Source: Colletotrichum lupini (taxonomy: Eukaryota; Ascomycota; Sordariomycetes; Glomerellales; Glomerellaceae). From it: a DNA stretch of 64,000 nucleotides. A program made the translations under genes and the position numbers. Where the stretch lies: contig NC_064672.1 in assembly GCF_023278565.1 (NCBI RefSeq), positions 1,550,001 through 1,614,000 of the forward strand, given 5' to 3'. This document shows, in pieces, positions 47,409-57,897 of this stretch. Under the pieces are notes generated by a model that saw only the letters and a list, made by a program, of their open reading frames with translations, made no database searches and had not been told where the DNA came from. Each line of letters begins with the position of its first letter. The first letter of the stretch is position 1.

Positions 47409-49677
47409 CTAGATCAAACACAAAGTTCCTTCGGTAGAAATAATGTGCGCCACGAGTGGCTCCCACCAGGAGTGTCGCTCTGAAATGAGGTCAGGAAGGT
47501 CGGAAGGAATGTTGTCATCAACGTTGGCCGTTATCCAATGACGGATACGCAGAAGGGAGTTGAAAGCAGGGGGCACGCTCTGGGATATCTCTGGTTAGAA
47601 TTTACACCAGCTATAGGATTCTCATCACTTTACTTACCGAGCGACAACTGGTGCTGACGACCGATCGAAACCAGTTCAGGGCACAAAGACTATGTGCCTC
47701 TGTCGTGGCCACAATTCCTAGGAGGAAGACCGGGAAGAATGGAGATTGCGCAGTGAAGAAGGTGCCATAGGTTGGCATCATGTCAATGCATTTCACCAGC
47801 TGGTCAACCTCAGATACGACGTCTGGGTGAGAGCGAGGTAGTCTCTCGAGGCGGCAGCGAAGGTAGATGAGGGCCGCTAGACGCCATGCTTCGGCCGTGA
47901 CTTCCGTCATAGATTCTGCGTCCATCACAAGGCCGAAATCGTTTCGCTTAATGCGATCTTCGATAGCGCGTTTGTCTGATGTATCTCGAGATTGATCCGA
48001 TCGCGTTGTGGCCGAAGAGGACGGAGACTCGGCGGCGGGCTGTGTCCACTGATGCAATCTGCCCAAATCTTGGCGGACTATTTTGCTGCTCGATTTCATG
48101 TGAAAATCGTTGGTACTGGGGTCCTCCCACAACCATGCTGCCAATTGTGTAATCTGAGCAAAACGAGAAAGAAGTATCGGCGACATGCCGCATCCACCAT
48201 GTATCCTGCGAGTCTCCGGCTCAGTGCCCTGGCACAGCCAAGAAAATTGCTCTCCTGTGTCTTTCGAATCAAGAGGAGCCATGGGAAGGGCTATGATGGC
48301 GGCCCTGGCGGCGATGATCATGTTGCCCATCTGCATGTCGGAAGGCTGAATGTTGGAGGGTACCCAGAAGCGATGACCCGGATCCGACTTATCCAGCAAA
48401 CGACAAGCGAGGCGAGCACCTTCTAGCCAACGAGGAACCGCACTCGGCGGCCGACGTTGCTCTGGGGATACAACATCGATCATGTTTAGCAGCGTCACGG
48501 CGGCAATCAGGCTGTTTGACTCGTGTTCCGTGGGACTGGGATTCCGAGCCTCCTCTCTCAAAGCCATCGTCAAGAGTAGGACGGCTCGTTTATAGTGTGC
48601 ATTGACTACCTGTCGAATGCTCTCTTCGGGTTGGTAATCGAGGACATATGTTCCAGCAAGCGCTAGCATCGCGTGCTTGACACAAGAGCTGTCCTTCATT
48701 ATTCGGGGGATGTTGACGAGCCAGCAGTTGGTTTTGTGGAGGACACTCCGACCAGAACACCATGCCTTGACGTCTTGAGAATGTTAGCCATTCTCCATGT
48801 TGGCCAGATGTACCGAGACTCACAAAACTGGAAGAGATTTTTGTCACAATTGTCTTCAAGGCCTGCCTCGAACAAGAACGTTTGAGAACATAGTTCTGAC
48901 AGGAGAGCCTGGGGATCAGACGGTTGTATCGCCGCCTGTCGACGCGGTAGGTTGGCTGCCCTCGACTTGCCGCTGTGGAACTTGATGTATCCATCAATAA
49001 TAGTTCCGGCCTGAATGCGGGTTTTGCCCAGGACGAGACGATCCGCATCATCGGCGTTGTCCTCGAAGGGATTCGTGAGGTCCAAATCCTCCGCCGAGTC
49101 GGCCTCTATGGTAGGGAGTCGCGGAGAGAAAATCACATCTGGCGGCGGGTGAGGAGAAACTGATGGGCCATACGGTGCCCCATGTCTGGTCGATGTCGTC
49201 GACGGATCAGTGATTGCTAGTTTGTTGTTAGTCAAGGATTCGTCGGCAACGGTTCCTAAGACCTCGTGCTATCATCATCTATTCCGTCTTCTTCCATCCC
49301 TTCTGGTGTCTACCAGGAATCGCACTATACTGGACGGGAGCGGCACAGGCGGCTCAGGATACGTAAAGAAATCCGTCCAGCTTACATGGCTTTGATCGTG
49401 CCAGGGGCTGGTCACCCTCAAGGGGTTTAGACACTCGACGTCTTTGCCGGGGAGTGTTGGCTCCATGAGAGAACCATGGAAACTCGGAGTCTCCTACCGG
49501 GCTCCATATTTGGGAATCCTGGACATTGATGTTGGAGTTGTTGTCTCCAGGCGAGGGTGTAGAGGCAGGCGTCGATGAAGGTGTAGTTGTAGGGACAGAA
49601 GCGGAGGCTGTTGAAGAGGAAAAGAGAGGAGGATCCTCGTCCATGGGCTGGCTTCTCTTCCGCGGCCTAGTAGCCAT
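47409..49677 (-). CDS. Fungal_trans_2-type regulator without a visible zinc cluster
   Basis: Exons 49677-49386, 49216-48824, 48773-47638 and 47579-47409 encode 663 aa. Introns have GTAAGC, GTGAGT and GTAAGT donors, and introns 1-3 contain GACTAAC, GCTAAC and TCTAACC. From about residue 225 the protein matches the central region of ARCA-like Fungal_trans_2 regulators: FYVKAWCSGRSVLHKTNCW followed by VNIPRIMKDSSCVKHAMLAL. These proteins are usually Zn2Cys6 activators. Here the N-terminal about 100 residues are Ser/Thr/Pro-rich with a basic PRQRRRVSK patch, and no Cys cluster is found in the exons, in intron 1 or just upstream. Met at 49677 was chosen, although an in-frame Met lies slightly upstream. 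It is convergent with the methyltransferase gene (297 nt between stops). Target genes are unknown. Confidence 0.82.
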
Positions 49678-50654
49678 GACTGTCGCACCAAGCATGCCCT
49701 GGACGGGGAGGGACGGAAAGCAGCACGGAACACGGGATGCCCAAGGGCATGTACTTTGTCCGGATGGATACACGAGACCAGCGTGCCCAGGTCTGTCCAC
49801 AGTCCAGAATGGAGGAGACGAGGTCGTGGGGGAGTGTGTGCACGGGTGCCGGGTGCGATAGTCTGATATTCAAAAGTGGATAGTGGTGGAGGGAGCGCTG
49901 CGAAGTCCCACGTCTGTGGTCCACGACAGGGCCAGGGGGGAGGTGAGGTCGATGTGGGACGCGACCGGGTATACCTTGGCTAAGAGCCTAAGGTAAGGGA
50001 ACAGATGCGGAAAGTGGAGACAACGGGGCTGTTAACGTTAGCGCGAGCTCGGGGAGGAAGGAAGCGTGGACGTGGTGCAGGTCGGGTCGGATGAGGTGGG
50101 TCCTACCGGTAAGGAGGAAAGATGGGCCCAAAGGAGAGAACAGCACCAGCACGGTAACACCTGCCACCAGTACCTGAGCGACCGGCCGGCAGGAGCGGAC
50201 GAGATTCTAGCAACGGCCAGCAGCAGGCCCTAGCAACGCGCTACTGTCAGGGTGAACTCAGGATGCCTTCCCGCGCCCGCTAGCTGAGGAAAGAGGTGGA
50301 GACCAATGTTCGTACACTTGCCTGCCTCGAGATAAAGTAGGGGGAAATGTGAACGTGAATGGAAGCGAATGAGAAAGAGCCAAGGTAGCTGTGGAAGGTA
50401 GAAGGAATGGAGTGGGGTGGCAGATGAGGCAACGCGACAATCTGCAAGTGACAAGAGACAAGAGACAAGAAACTTCCACAAAACTTGGTCGAGTGGACAG
50501 GAGATCGGGTGACGGAATGGGAGCTCGGATGGAAGTTTTCAGAGGCACAGAGCAAGCAAAGTTGTGAGTACACACGCCGCGCCGTGCGAGTGTCGCTCCA
50601 AGTGGTCGACTCCGCCGTGGAATCGTCCTGCGTGCAAGGTGCGTGCTGTCACCG

Positions 50655-50682
50655 GTACGGAGTACGGAGTACGGAGTACGGA
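50655..50682. repeat. Four tandem GTACGGA heptamers
   Basis: Four perfect head-to-tail copies of GTACGGA. Single copies of related words (TACGGAG, TCCGTAC) are scattered through other non-coding parts of the window. Confidence 0.85.
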
Positions 50683-52332
50683 CTGAACGGAACCAAGGTG
50701 TTGGTGCTCTAATTTAGTTTGGTAGTTCTTGGTGATGGCTCCACTTGGACTGGAGGATGGTCAGAGCCAGAGTCAGTCGGACACGAGAAGTCTGCGTTGT
50801 CCTTTTTTTTTCTTCTTGAACTTGGCCCGTTCTTTGTCCAACGAATCCGCCTACCAACTGAAATGCTGGCTGCTGGCTGCTATGATTTTGGAGGAAAAGG
50901 TAGATGGGTATCGAGAAAGTGCGGTATTTTGCTGAGACAAGACAATTTGGAATGCTGGCTAACGAGGCGGGTGCAATTTGGAAAATGTTACTGGATGCTC
51001 AATTTGCGGGTGAAAGTCTGTCCAACGGACGATTCGATCTAGCAGCCGTCGTTTCGGAACTTTAGATTCCAGATGATGGGAGGTAATTGGATATCGGTAA
51101 GTATGATCGAATTGCCAACTCGCCGAGTAAATCCTAATGCGCTGTTTCAACGTCTTTGGGCTTGGCTTGCAAAACACGGGGCGGACGGGGGCCGGCGTGT
51201 CTCCCGCGCGCGACGGAATGTTGTCTCTGCTAGTCTGTCTGGTCTAGAAGTCTCTTAGTTTACTCTAGGTAGTCGTTTGTTGTGGATTCAGGCAAGACGG
51301 CCACGGCGTTGTTGGGCTGATGTTGGAGCGGACGGGAGAGACAGCGGGAGCCCCCTCGATGTGCGGATAGCGCTGCGCCCAGAAAGAAAGACAAGGGCGA
51401 GGCGAGACGTGGAAGCGCCAGTGTGTAATTGAGGCTTGTCAAATGACCTGATGTGCCGGACGTGTCTTGATTTGGCGTCGAGTCCGTGATTTAGAGTTTC
51501 AACCCACTGGGACCTTCCCGCTCGTCGGATAAGAAGTCTGACGGCTTGCCGAGCCGAAGACGAGATGAGATGCTAGATGAGTGACCTGTGTAGGTTTCGT
51601 ACCTGGCACAGAACGGAGCGCAGTATTTGCGTGGTCAGGTACGTATGATACTCCGTACGAAAAAATGGTGCAATGTAGACGCAGTAGCCGTAGAGCCGAG
51701 TACCTTCAAGTAATCGTCATGTAAGCTGGCAGCTGAGCTGTTCGGGTTGCACAAGGCAAAGTTATCGTTACACCGCGATAGGTCGCCCTGTCTGCCTTGC
51801 CTTAGCGTGTCTGCGACTGTGACGCGATTCTTACATTCCTTCTGCCAACGTCTGCGCCTGGATTGGCATGGAAGCGAGAAAAGGACGGCGGGGGAGGGGA
51901 AAGGGAAGAGACGAAGAAGAAATGGTCGAAGCAGCGGGGTTGGATCCCTTGAACGAGGAGAAAGCAAGACTCAGGAGATGGGTCCAAAAGAAAAAGTGTG
52001 TGTGTAAACTTCCGTGTGGATGTCCCATCGAGGGAGGGCACACCGACTGCGGTGCCCAAGCAACTAACATCATCTGAAGGAAGGTGTGACCCAACACGTG
52101 TGTCTCAATTGGCATCAAGCATCGGGACCACCTCCGAGAAGGCGACTGAGCGATGTGGTTTGACACACTCCACGTGACTGTGAGCGGTTGGAGGAAAGAG
52201 ATAGGACCCGGAAGGAAGCGACTGAGGCGGGCGGTCGAATTAGATGGGTGAATATCTACTTACCCGAATACTTTGATCTTGACGTCAAGGACGGGAATCG
52301 AAGGTCCCGCCTCGATACCTAACCTTACCCCA

Positions 52333-52349
52333 GGTAGGTAGGTAGGTAG
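52333..52349. repeat. GGTA tetranucleotide repeat
   Basis: Four GGTA units and a partial fifth in non-coding DNA, next to a TACCTTACC-like word. Similar GGTA/GTAAG runs occur at 6837, 33720 and 55060. Confidence 0.8.
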
Positions 52350-55305
52350 CTTAACAAGGCAGGTATAAAGGTACTCTGGTTAGGTCCTCTGAGGAAGGGG
52401 TCAAGAAGGATGGCGTTGGGGACCAGGAGGGCGATGCGGAGGCGGAGATTGTGGTGGAGGTGGGCAAAGGAGACAAGAGGAAGAAGGAGGCGACAACGAC
52501 CTGACACGGGCAGTAGCGATGCCAGATTCTTTCCTCCCGTCACCAAGGCAAGGTACGGGTATCTGATCGGGCTCAGACTTCACACGCAGCAGATGCTGAA
52601 GCTGGAGCCCAAGGTAAGCTGGAGCTGGACCTCCACTGGTGACTGGACGTGGGCGCCGGAGCGGTGACGGACAAGAGAAGACTGCGACGGCGACTGCGAC
52701 GGACTGCAACTTCGGGTGAAAGTGGTCCTTGCTGCGTGCGGATGTCACGCCAGGCGAACTCTAAGTCGGGGGTCGGGGGGTGAGCTTAATTCGACAACTC
52801 GGGACCCTTGGAGGCGCGTGTTTGGGAATGCGCGGTCAGGTAATTGTTCGTGTCGTTCTTTGTCAATCAGGAAGCAAGATGATGATGGATTATCATGGAA
52901 AATCACCTGAGGGAGTCCCATGCGCAGGTAAGATCAGGATGGAATGGATGGCATGTAGGTGGGCAGGTTGTCAAGAAAGCAGAAACCCGCACGTTCTCGA
53001 GAAGGAGACATCGAACAAGTGGACTGTCTTTGTGGCACAGCAGGAGAATCACACCCAATGCATTTTCCCAAATTGTGCGGTCACGAGTGGTGGACCCATG
53101 GGAACCAGCAAGACGCGGCAAGGTGAAGAAGCACCAGCCTCCAGGAAGGTACCTTAGGTAGAGAATGGAAGAACCTAAGGGTATCTGCAAGAAAAAGAAA
53201 GCATAGCAAGAAGGAGGGAACATGAGCGAGGCAGTCATGTTGGACAAGGAAGCGACTCTTGAGTCTTGCCAAGTTGGTGGCTGCCAGAGCTTGTTGAACG
53301 ACGAAGGGGGATACCTTTCGAGGCCGATCTTTACCCTTGGTGTTGCCCCTCCTTCCTTCGTGTAGGTACGAAGTCGCCAAGTACCTTATTTGATGGTGCC
53401 CCCCTTCCCCATCTTGCCCATGTCGAACTTGTCGCTAGGTACATCTCGCTAGCGTGGCTTCCCAACTGTGCCCCCTCCCTCTTTCCCCGCCACCAACGAC
53501 CTGCATCCACCTGCCTACTGTAATCTGTTAGTGTGCCAGTCTGTAGACATGGGTTTTCTGAGGCAGACCTTTCCCCATTCGCTCGCACATGCATTTCTCC
53601 CTGGTCCAATGTTGCAAATCCAACCAACCGATCAATGCTGCAGCAAGCGGGCAACTTGCAAGTCTGCGGCGCTGCGCCCAGCAGCAATTGTGAAATGGGT
53701 ATTTGCCGCTTTGCAGCTCGTTCACAGCTCACCAGCTCCCCAGTATTCGTTTCTGTACTTGCAGCTCTCCCAGTGCCCACTTCAACTTTCCTCCACCTCA
53801 CCTCATCCCTCGCCCGTCCGCCCCACGCTCTTCCTGCCCTCCCGACCCTGGCCTGACCTTTCAGGTTCTATGACCTGACCGCCGTCCATGAAGTTCACGG
53901 GAGGGAATCGTGGCGTGCATGGTACCTTGGTCTTCCATTACCACCTACATGTTTTCTTTTGCCTCTTCTTACCTCGATTCTCAATAAAGTGTACGATTCT
54001 CCAAAAGATACGACGTGGGGAGGGATTGCCGATCCCTCATGCACCAAAATATTTACGGATACCGACCTGGAAGACGGGCAGACAAGCGCCCAATGTCCGT
54101 ACGGATCCCGACGGAGTAAAAAAGGGTCTGGCAAGTTGCAACCACAATTATTATCACCTGCAGCACATCTTTTCTCTTTCTCATGCAAGATTAGAGCAGT
54201 TCAGAAACGCCTTATCCTGGTCGACGGATGGTATCCGTACTTCATTTCCAGTTCCAGCACGCCGCAGTTGGGCAATAATTACATTCTTTCCCAGCTTGCA
54301 GTGCTTGCTTCATCTTCCATGCTGTTCCTGGATCCTCATATCTTTCTTTGTCTCTCATCTATCCGCGGCCATAGCCCTTAACCCTTGCTGATATGAGGCG
54401 TCTGCCAGGTGCGACTTTCGCCATCGTGGACATCATCACCTTTCATCACTCAGACCATGTTCATGACCCTGACCTTGACCTTGATCGCTTCGGCAAAGCC
54501 GCGCAACCAACAGAAGCGGTACCAACGGTCTGGTCGCTATCCGCGCCGGCAACGGCACCGGTTCTAGCACCAGCAGCTCCCAACATGCTGATCGACATCA
54601 TCGAGATGCCATCAACCGGCGTTCAGATGGGCACCCACCCTTCGGACAAATCCCGGAGCCCCATGGCTTGCCATTACGATTCCATCAGACTACGTCTGGT
54701 ACGTCCACAAAGGCGTAGATGTTGACAGGTTTCCAACTCCCAACTTATCTTATGCTGCAACACCCATCCAGATAATTGGTGCGAGGATAGGTAGTGCCAT
54801 CCTCACCACCGTGACTGACACCGCTCTTTCTTCTTTGACATCTTTCAACTAGGAGGAGAAGGAAGACTATGATTTGCCTGCCCCGAGTATACCTCCCATA
54901 AGATACCCAAGATATTGACAAGGACACCTCAACTACCAGTCGGTCCTGCCTGTCATCTGTTGCCGCCTTCCGATACTTCAAAGTGGAAGAATAAGGCAGT
55001 AAACTACTCCGTAGGTAATCAAGTATTCCGTACTTTCCTCACTCCAAGTTATGTAAGGTGAGGTAAAGTAAGGTAAGGTACCTATCTTCCAAGGTCTCCC
55101 TGCGGCCGTGCCTTGGGTTCCATGATCCCCACCCGGTCAACCTGCCTTATGGGTCCCGGTAACGGTGCCTGCCCGCACCCCCCCTCGTCCATGTCTCTCA
55201 TCCACTCCCACGCCGAAAGGTACCTTAGCACGCTTAGGTATGGAGACTCCAGTCTGTACGGATGCTCTGGACATTTGAACTTCTCGTTCAGATCGGCCGC
55301 GTTCT

Positions 55306-55308
<3 letters not shown>

Positions 55309-55397
<89 letters not shown>

Positions 55398-55468
55398 CCC
55401 CCCCCCCCCCCCCCCTCTTTCCCCCCTCCCCTCCCCCCTCCTCCTTCCCCCCCCCCCCCCCCCCCCCC
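55309..55468. repeat. 160-nt near-pure polycytosine tract
   Basis: Run of 88 C (55309-55396), one G at 55397, 18 more C, a T/C-mixed bridge of about 31 nt and a final 22 C. Only one base in 160 is a purine. The complementary strand is poly-G and could form G-quadruplexes, and the C strand could form i-motifs. Open frames crossing it encode polyproline or polyglycine and are artefacts of the tract. Its length is exceptional, so an assembly or sequencing artefact must be considered. Confidence 0.95.
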
Positions 55469-56848
55469 GAACTTGCCCTGCCTCGAGCCGCACAATTGCT
55501 TCTTCCCGCCGCTGCGTCGCTACTGCCACTGCTGCGTCGCACCCATTCCCTCTTTTGTCTCGCGCTGCTTACATTCGGTCTGCTTATCCACCACCCACGC
55601 GAAGCCAACCGTCAACCCACCATTGGCCCTTGCACCCCTTCCGTCTTAGACATGCAGAAACATGCAGAATGCCACTCCAGTTTCTCCTCACGGATGGCCT
55701 CGTTCTTGTTCTTCTCTTCCTCCACTTTTCACTTCCTCTCACGTTCTGCGATAGCGGCAGCGGCAGCGGCAGCGGGATCCTCTACTTGCCTCACTCGCCA
55801 TGCCATGCTCTCCTCTTTCGTTGTCGTGTCTTGCCCCCCTCCGTCCACCAAGACTCCTCCGTCAGGCTTTTCATCATTGCCCCCTCTCCATCTCTTCTCC
55901 CACCCCCTTCAGGCTCCTCTCTCCTCTGAGCCCTGAGCCCTGAGTCCTGGGATTTTGGGCTTTTCTGCTTGACCGATTCCTACGGGCGTAACGAGGCAAG
56001 GGACTGGCACTACGACTGAGACCGCATCTGCAGCTACTTGGAGGATTCACCACCACTCTCTCATCTTCATTTCCTCACACGCACGTCTCGCCAATATCAT
56101 CGCTGTCGCCAACGCGCCATTACATGCTTGCTGCGTCCTCGGCGAGCCGTTTGCCCCCCTCGTGCCAGCCTGAGATCCGCTTTTTGGCCGTCTGCCGCTC
56201 CCCTTCCCCCGGCCTCGCCCCGTCGATGGTCACTCTCCATCCATCAGATTGATCCTCTCTCTGTCTCTCTCTTTCTCCTTGCCTTCAACCGCTTACTCCT
56301 TACCTTAGCTTCTCCTCTGGCCCTATCCGCCGTCCCTCGTGTGTTTCTGCTGGACTCGGGTCTTATCTCTTTTCTCTTTCCCCTCCCCCGTCACTTTGTT
56401 CAACTCAACCCCCTCTCCACCCGTCTCCATCTTTCAAGTTCTACTTTCCCCTGCCCAAATCCTACAAACTTTTCCTGAGTTGTGACCGGGACGTTACCTC
56501 TAGCACTTCTCTAGCTCCATCAACGCCAACGCCAACGCTTGCCCTCTCTCAACGTCTCAACTCTCGACTCCTCGTAAATCCCTCCTTGGCCTGGCCAGCA
56601 TCACCAAGCTTGCCTTCTTCCACAGAGACCCACTTGGTCTGCTTCGAAATGGTTTGCTGAACTACTATCACCACCGGTCCTCACTTCGACATCAAAGTCT
56701 CGATATTCCGCCGTAACACTCGCTCCAAACGACAAGCTCAACCGTTTTGGCCTGCTGTTTCAACTTGGCACGATATAACTCACCACCATCCACGAGTAGG
56801 CACCATCTTAATTGAGTTCATGCTTCGGGCTGCGCCACTATTTTCAAC
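55469..56848 (+). promoter_or_regulatory. CT-rich leader and promoter region of the second C2H2 gene
   Basis: About 1.4 kb of strongly pyrimidine-biased plus-strand DNA (CTCTTCTC, TCCCCTCC runs) between the poly-C tract and the ATG at 56849. Open frames here are Ser/Pro/Leu-rich and end without splice logic. A CGGCAG hexamer repeat lies at 55753-55774 and CCCTGAG repeats near 55928. The composition matches a long fungal 5' leader. Upstream ATGs are present, so uORF control is possible. Confidence 0.5.
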
Positions 56849-57897
56849 ATGCCTCTCGATATCAACTCGTTACTCAACCCCGAGAAGGCCGTCAACCGGG
56901 AGACGGAGGCTCTCATGATGTTCACGGGCATATTTGATGAATTCAGAAAGACATTTCCACGGCACAGTCAACGAGAAGGCGAATTGGCATACATGGCAGA
57001 CGTCACGATGCATGTTTTTGATGCCTTTAAGAAGTTCACCGACGACTACCTGACGAAAGAGCGCTTGGAATCGACCGGTCACAATCTCGTAGACCAGGCC
57101 TACCGCGCTAATGGGTTCAACGACATGGGCATTCTGGAATTCGCAAAAACTCAACACAAAATGCTAAAGTGCGTACAAGTACTTTTCTATCTTCTGGCCG
57201 TGGGAGGTGCATAATGCTGACGGCGTTTTAGCAATATGAAGGAAGAAATCAACAGCAGTGCGGGCAATCTGAAGACCATCAGAGATCGTGCAGCTCCACC
57301 ACACCAAAACCGATATCTTCCAGAGTACAGGCAACACCCTATGGCTTCAGACTCCAGCTCCAGGTCGTCATTTTCCGTTTTAGGATCAAGCTCGACAACA
57401 GGGTTCTCTGCGGTGGGATCTCAAGCATCATTTTCTGACAGCTCGCGCACCTACCATCCATCTGATGGTGACAGGCGATCAACCAGCCCGCCATCTCCAC
57501 ATGACGAGGACGAAGAGGAGGATGACGATGTCTTGGATGCGGACGACTCGGACGAGAGGAACCCGAATCGTGTGGATATGGACTCTCTTCGACACAGAGG
57601 TAAGGGCGAGTATAGGTGCCCTTACTGGAGGACATGTCAAAAAGGGGGTCAAAATATCAACGGGGGACCCAAGATCTTTCACCGAAACTGCATGTACAGG
57701 TATGACGGCTGGGTCCCATCTCTGAGTTCAACGCTAATAGGAGCAGGCAACACTTGCAGAAGCATTCCAAACCTCACAAGTGCCAACTACCAGGGTGTCC
57801 AAATAAAGACGGATTCGCCAGGAAGGACCAGTTAGTTCGACATCAGCAAAATGTCAAGCACGACCAGCCCTCACCGTTGCCTGGGGCCCGAAGGTAG
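56849..57897 (+). CDS. C2H2-type zinc-finger protein with novel N-terminal domain
   Basis: Exons 56849-57168, 57232-57699 and 57747-57897 encode 312 aa. Intron 2 is only 47 nt, with donor GTATGA, branch GCTAAT and acceptor GCAG. Splicing gives NCMYRQHLQKHSKPHKC, joining the two finger halves. The C-terminal region holds an irregular finger (CPYWRTC at 236-242, then HRNCMYRQHLQKH) and a standard one (Cys275-Cys280-His295-His301, in the FARKDQLVRH context). The middle is Ser-rich, then very acidic (DEDEEEDDD, about 198-208). Residues 1-130 form a predicted helical region (MMFTGIFDEFRKTF, VFDAFKKFTDDYL) that I do not recognise. The double-finger arrangement with KPHKCQLPGCPNKDGF is common in fungal C2H2 proteins of unknown role. 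A nuclear regulator is inferred. Confidence 0.83.

Larger units (their letters stand above)
49678..55300. other. Intergenic region of about 5.6 kb
   Basis: Upstream DNA of the Fungal_trans_2 regulator followed by a gene-poor stretch. Open frames up to 167 codons (53888-54391) lack domains. It carries four GTACGGA units at 50655-50682, a GGTA tetranucleotide run near 52333, and GTAAGGTA words near 49985 and 55060. Nothing supports an RNA gene. Confidence 0.5.

Noticed and set aside
55082..55649. Polyglycine and polyproline proteins across the poly-C tract
   Set aside because: Every frame through a homopolymer is open; the flanks have no coding character, so these are not genes.
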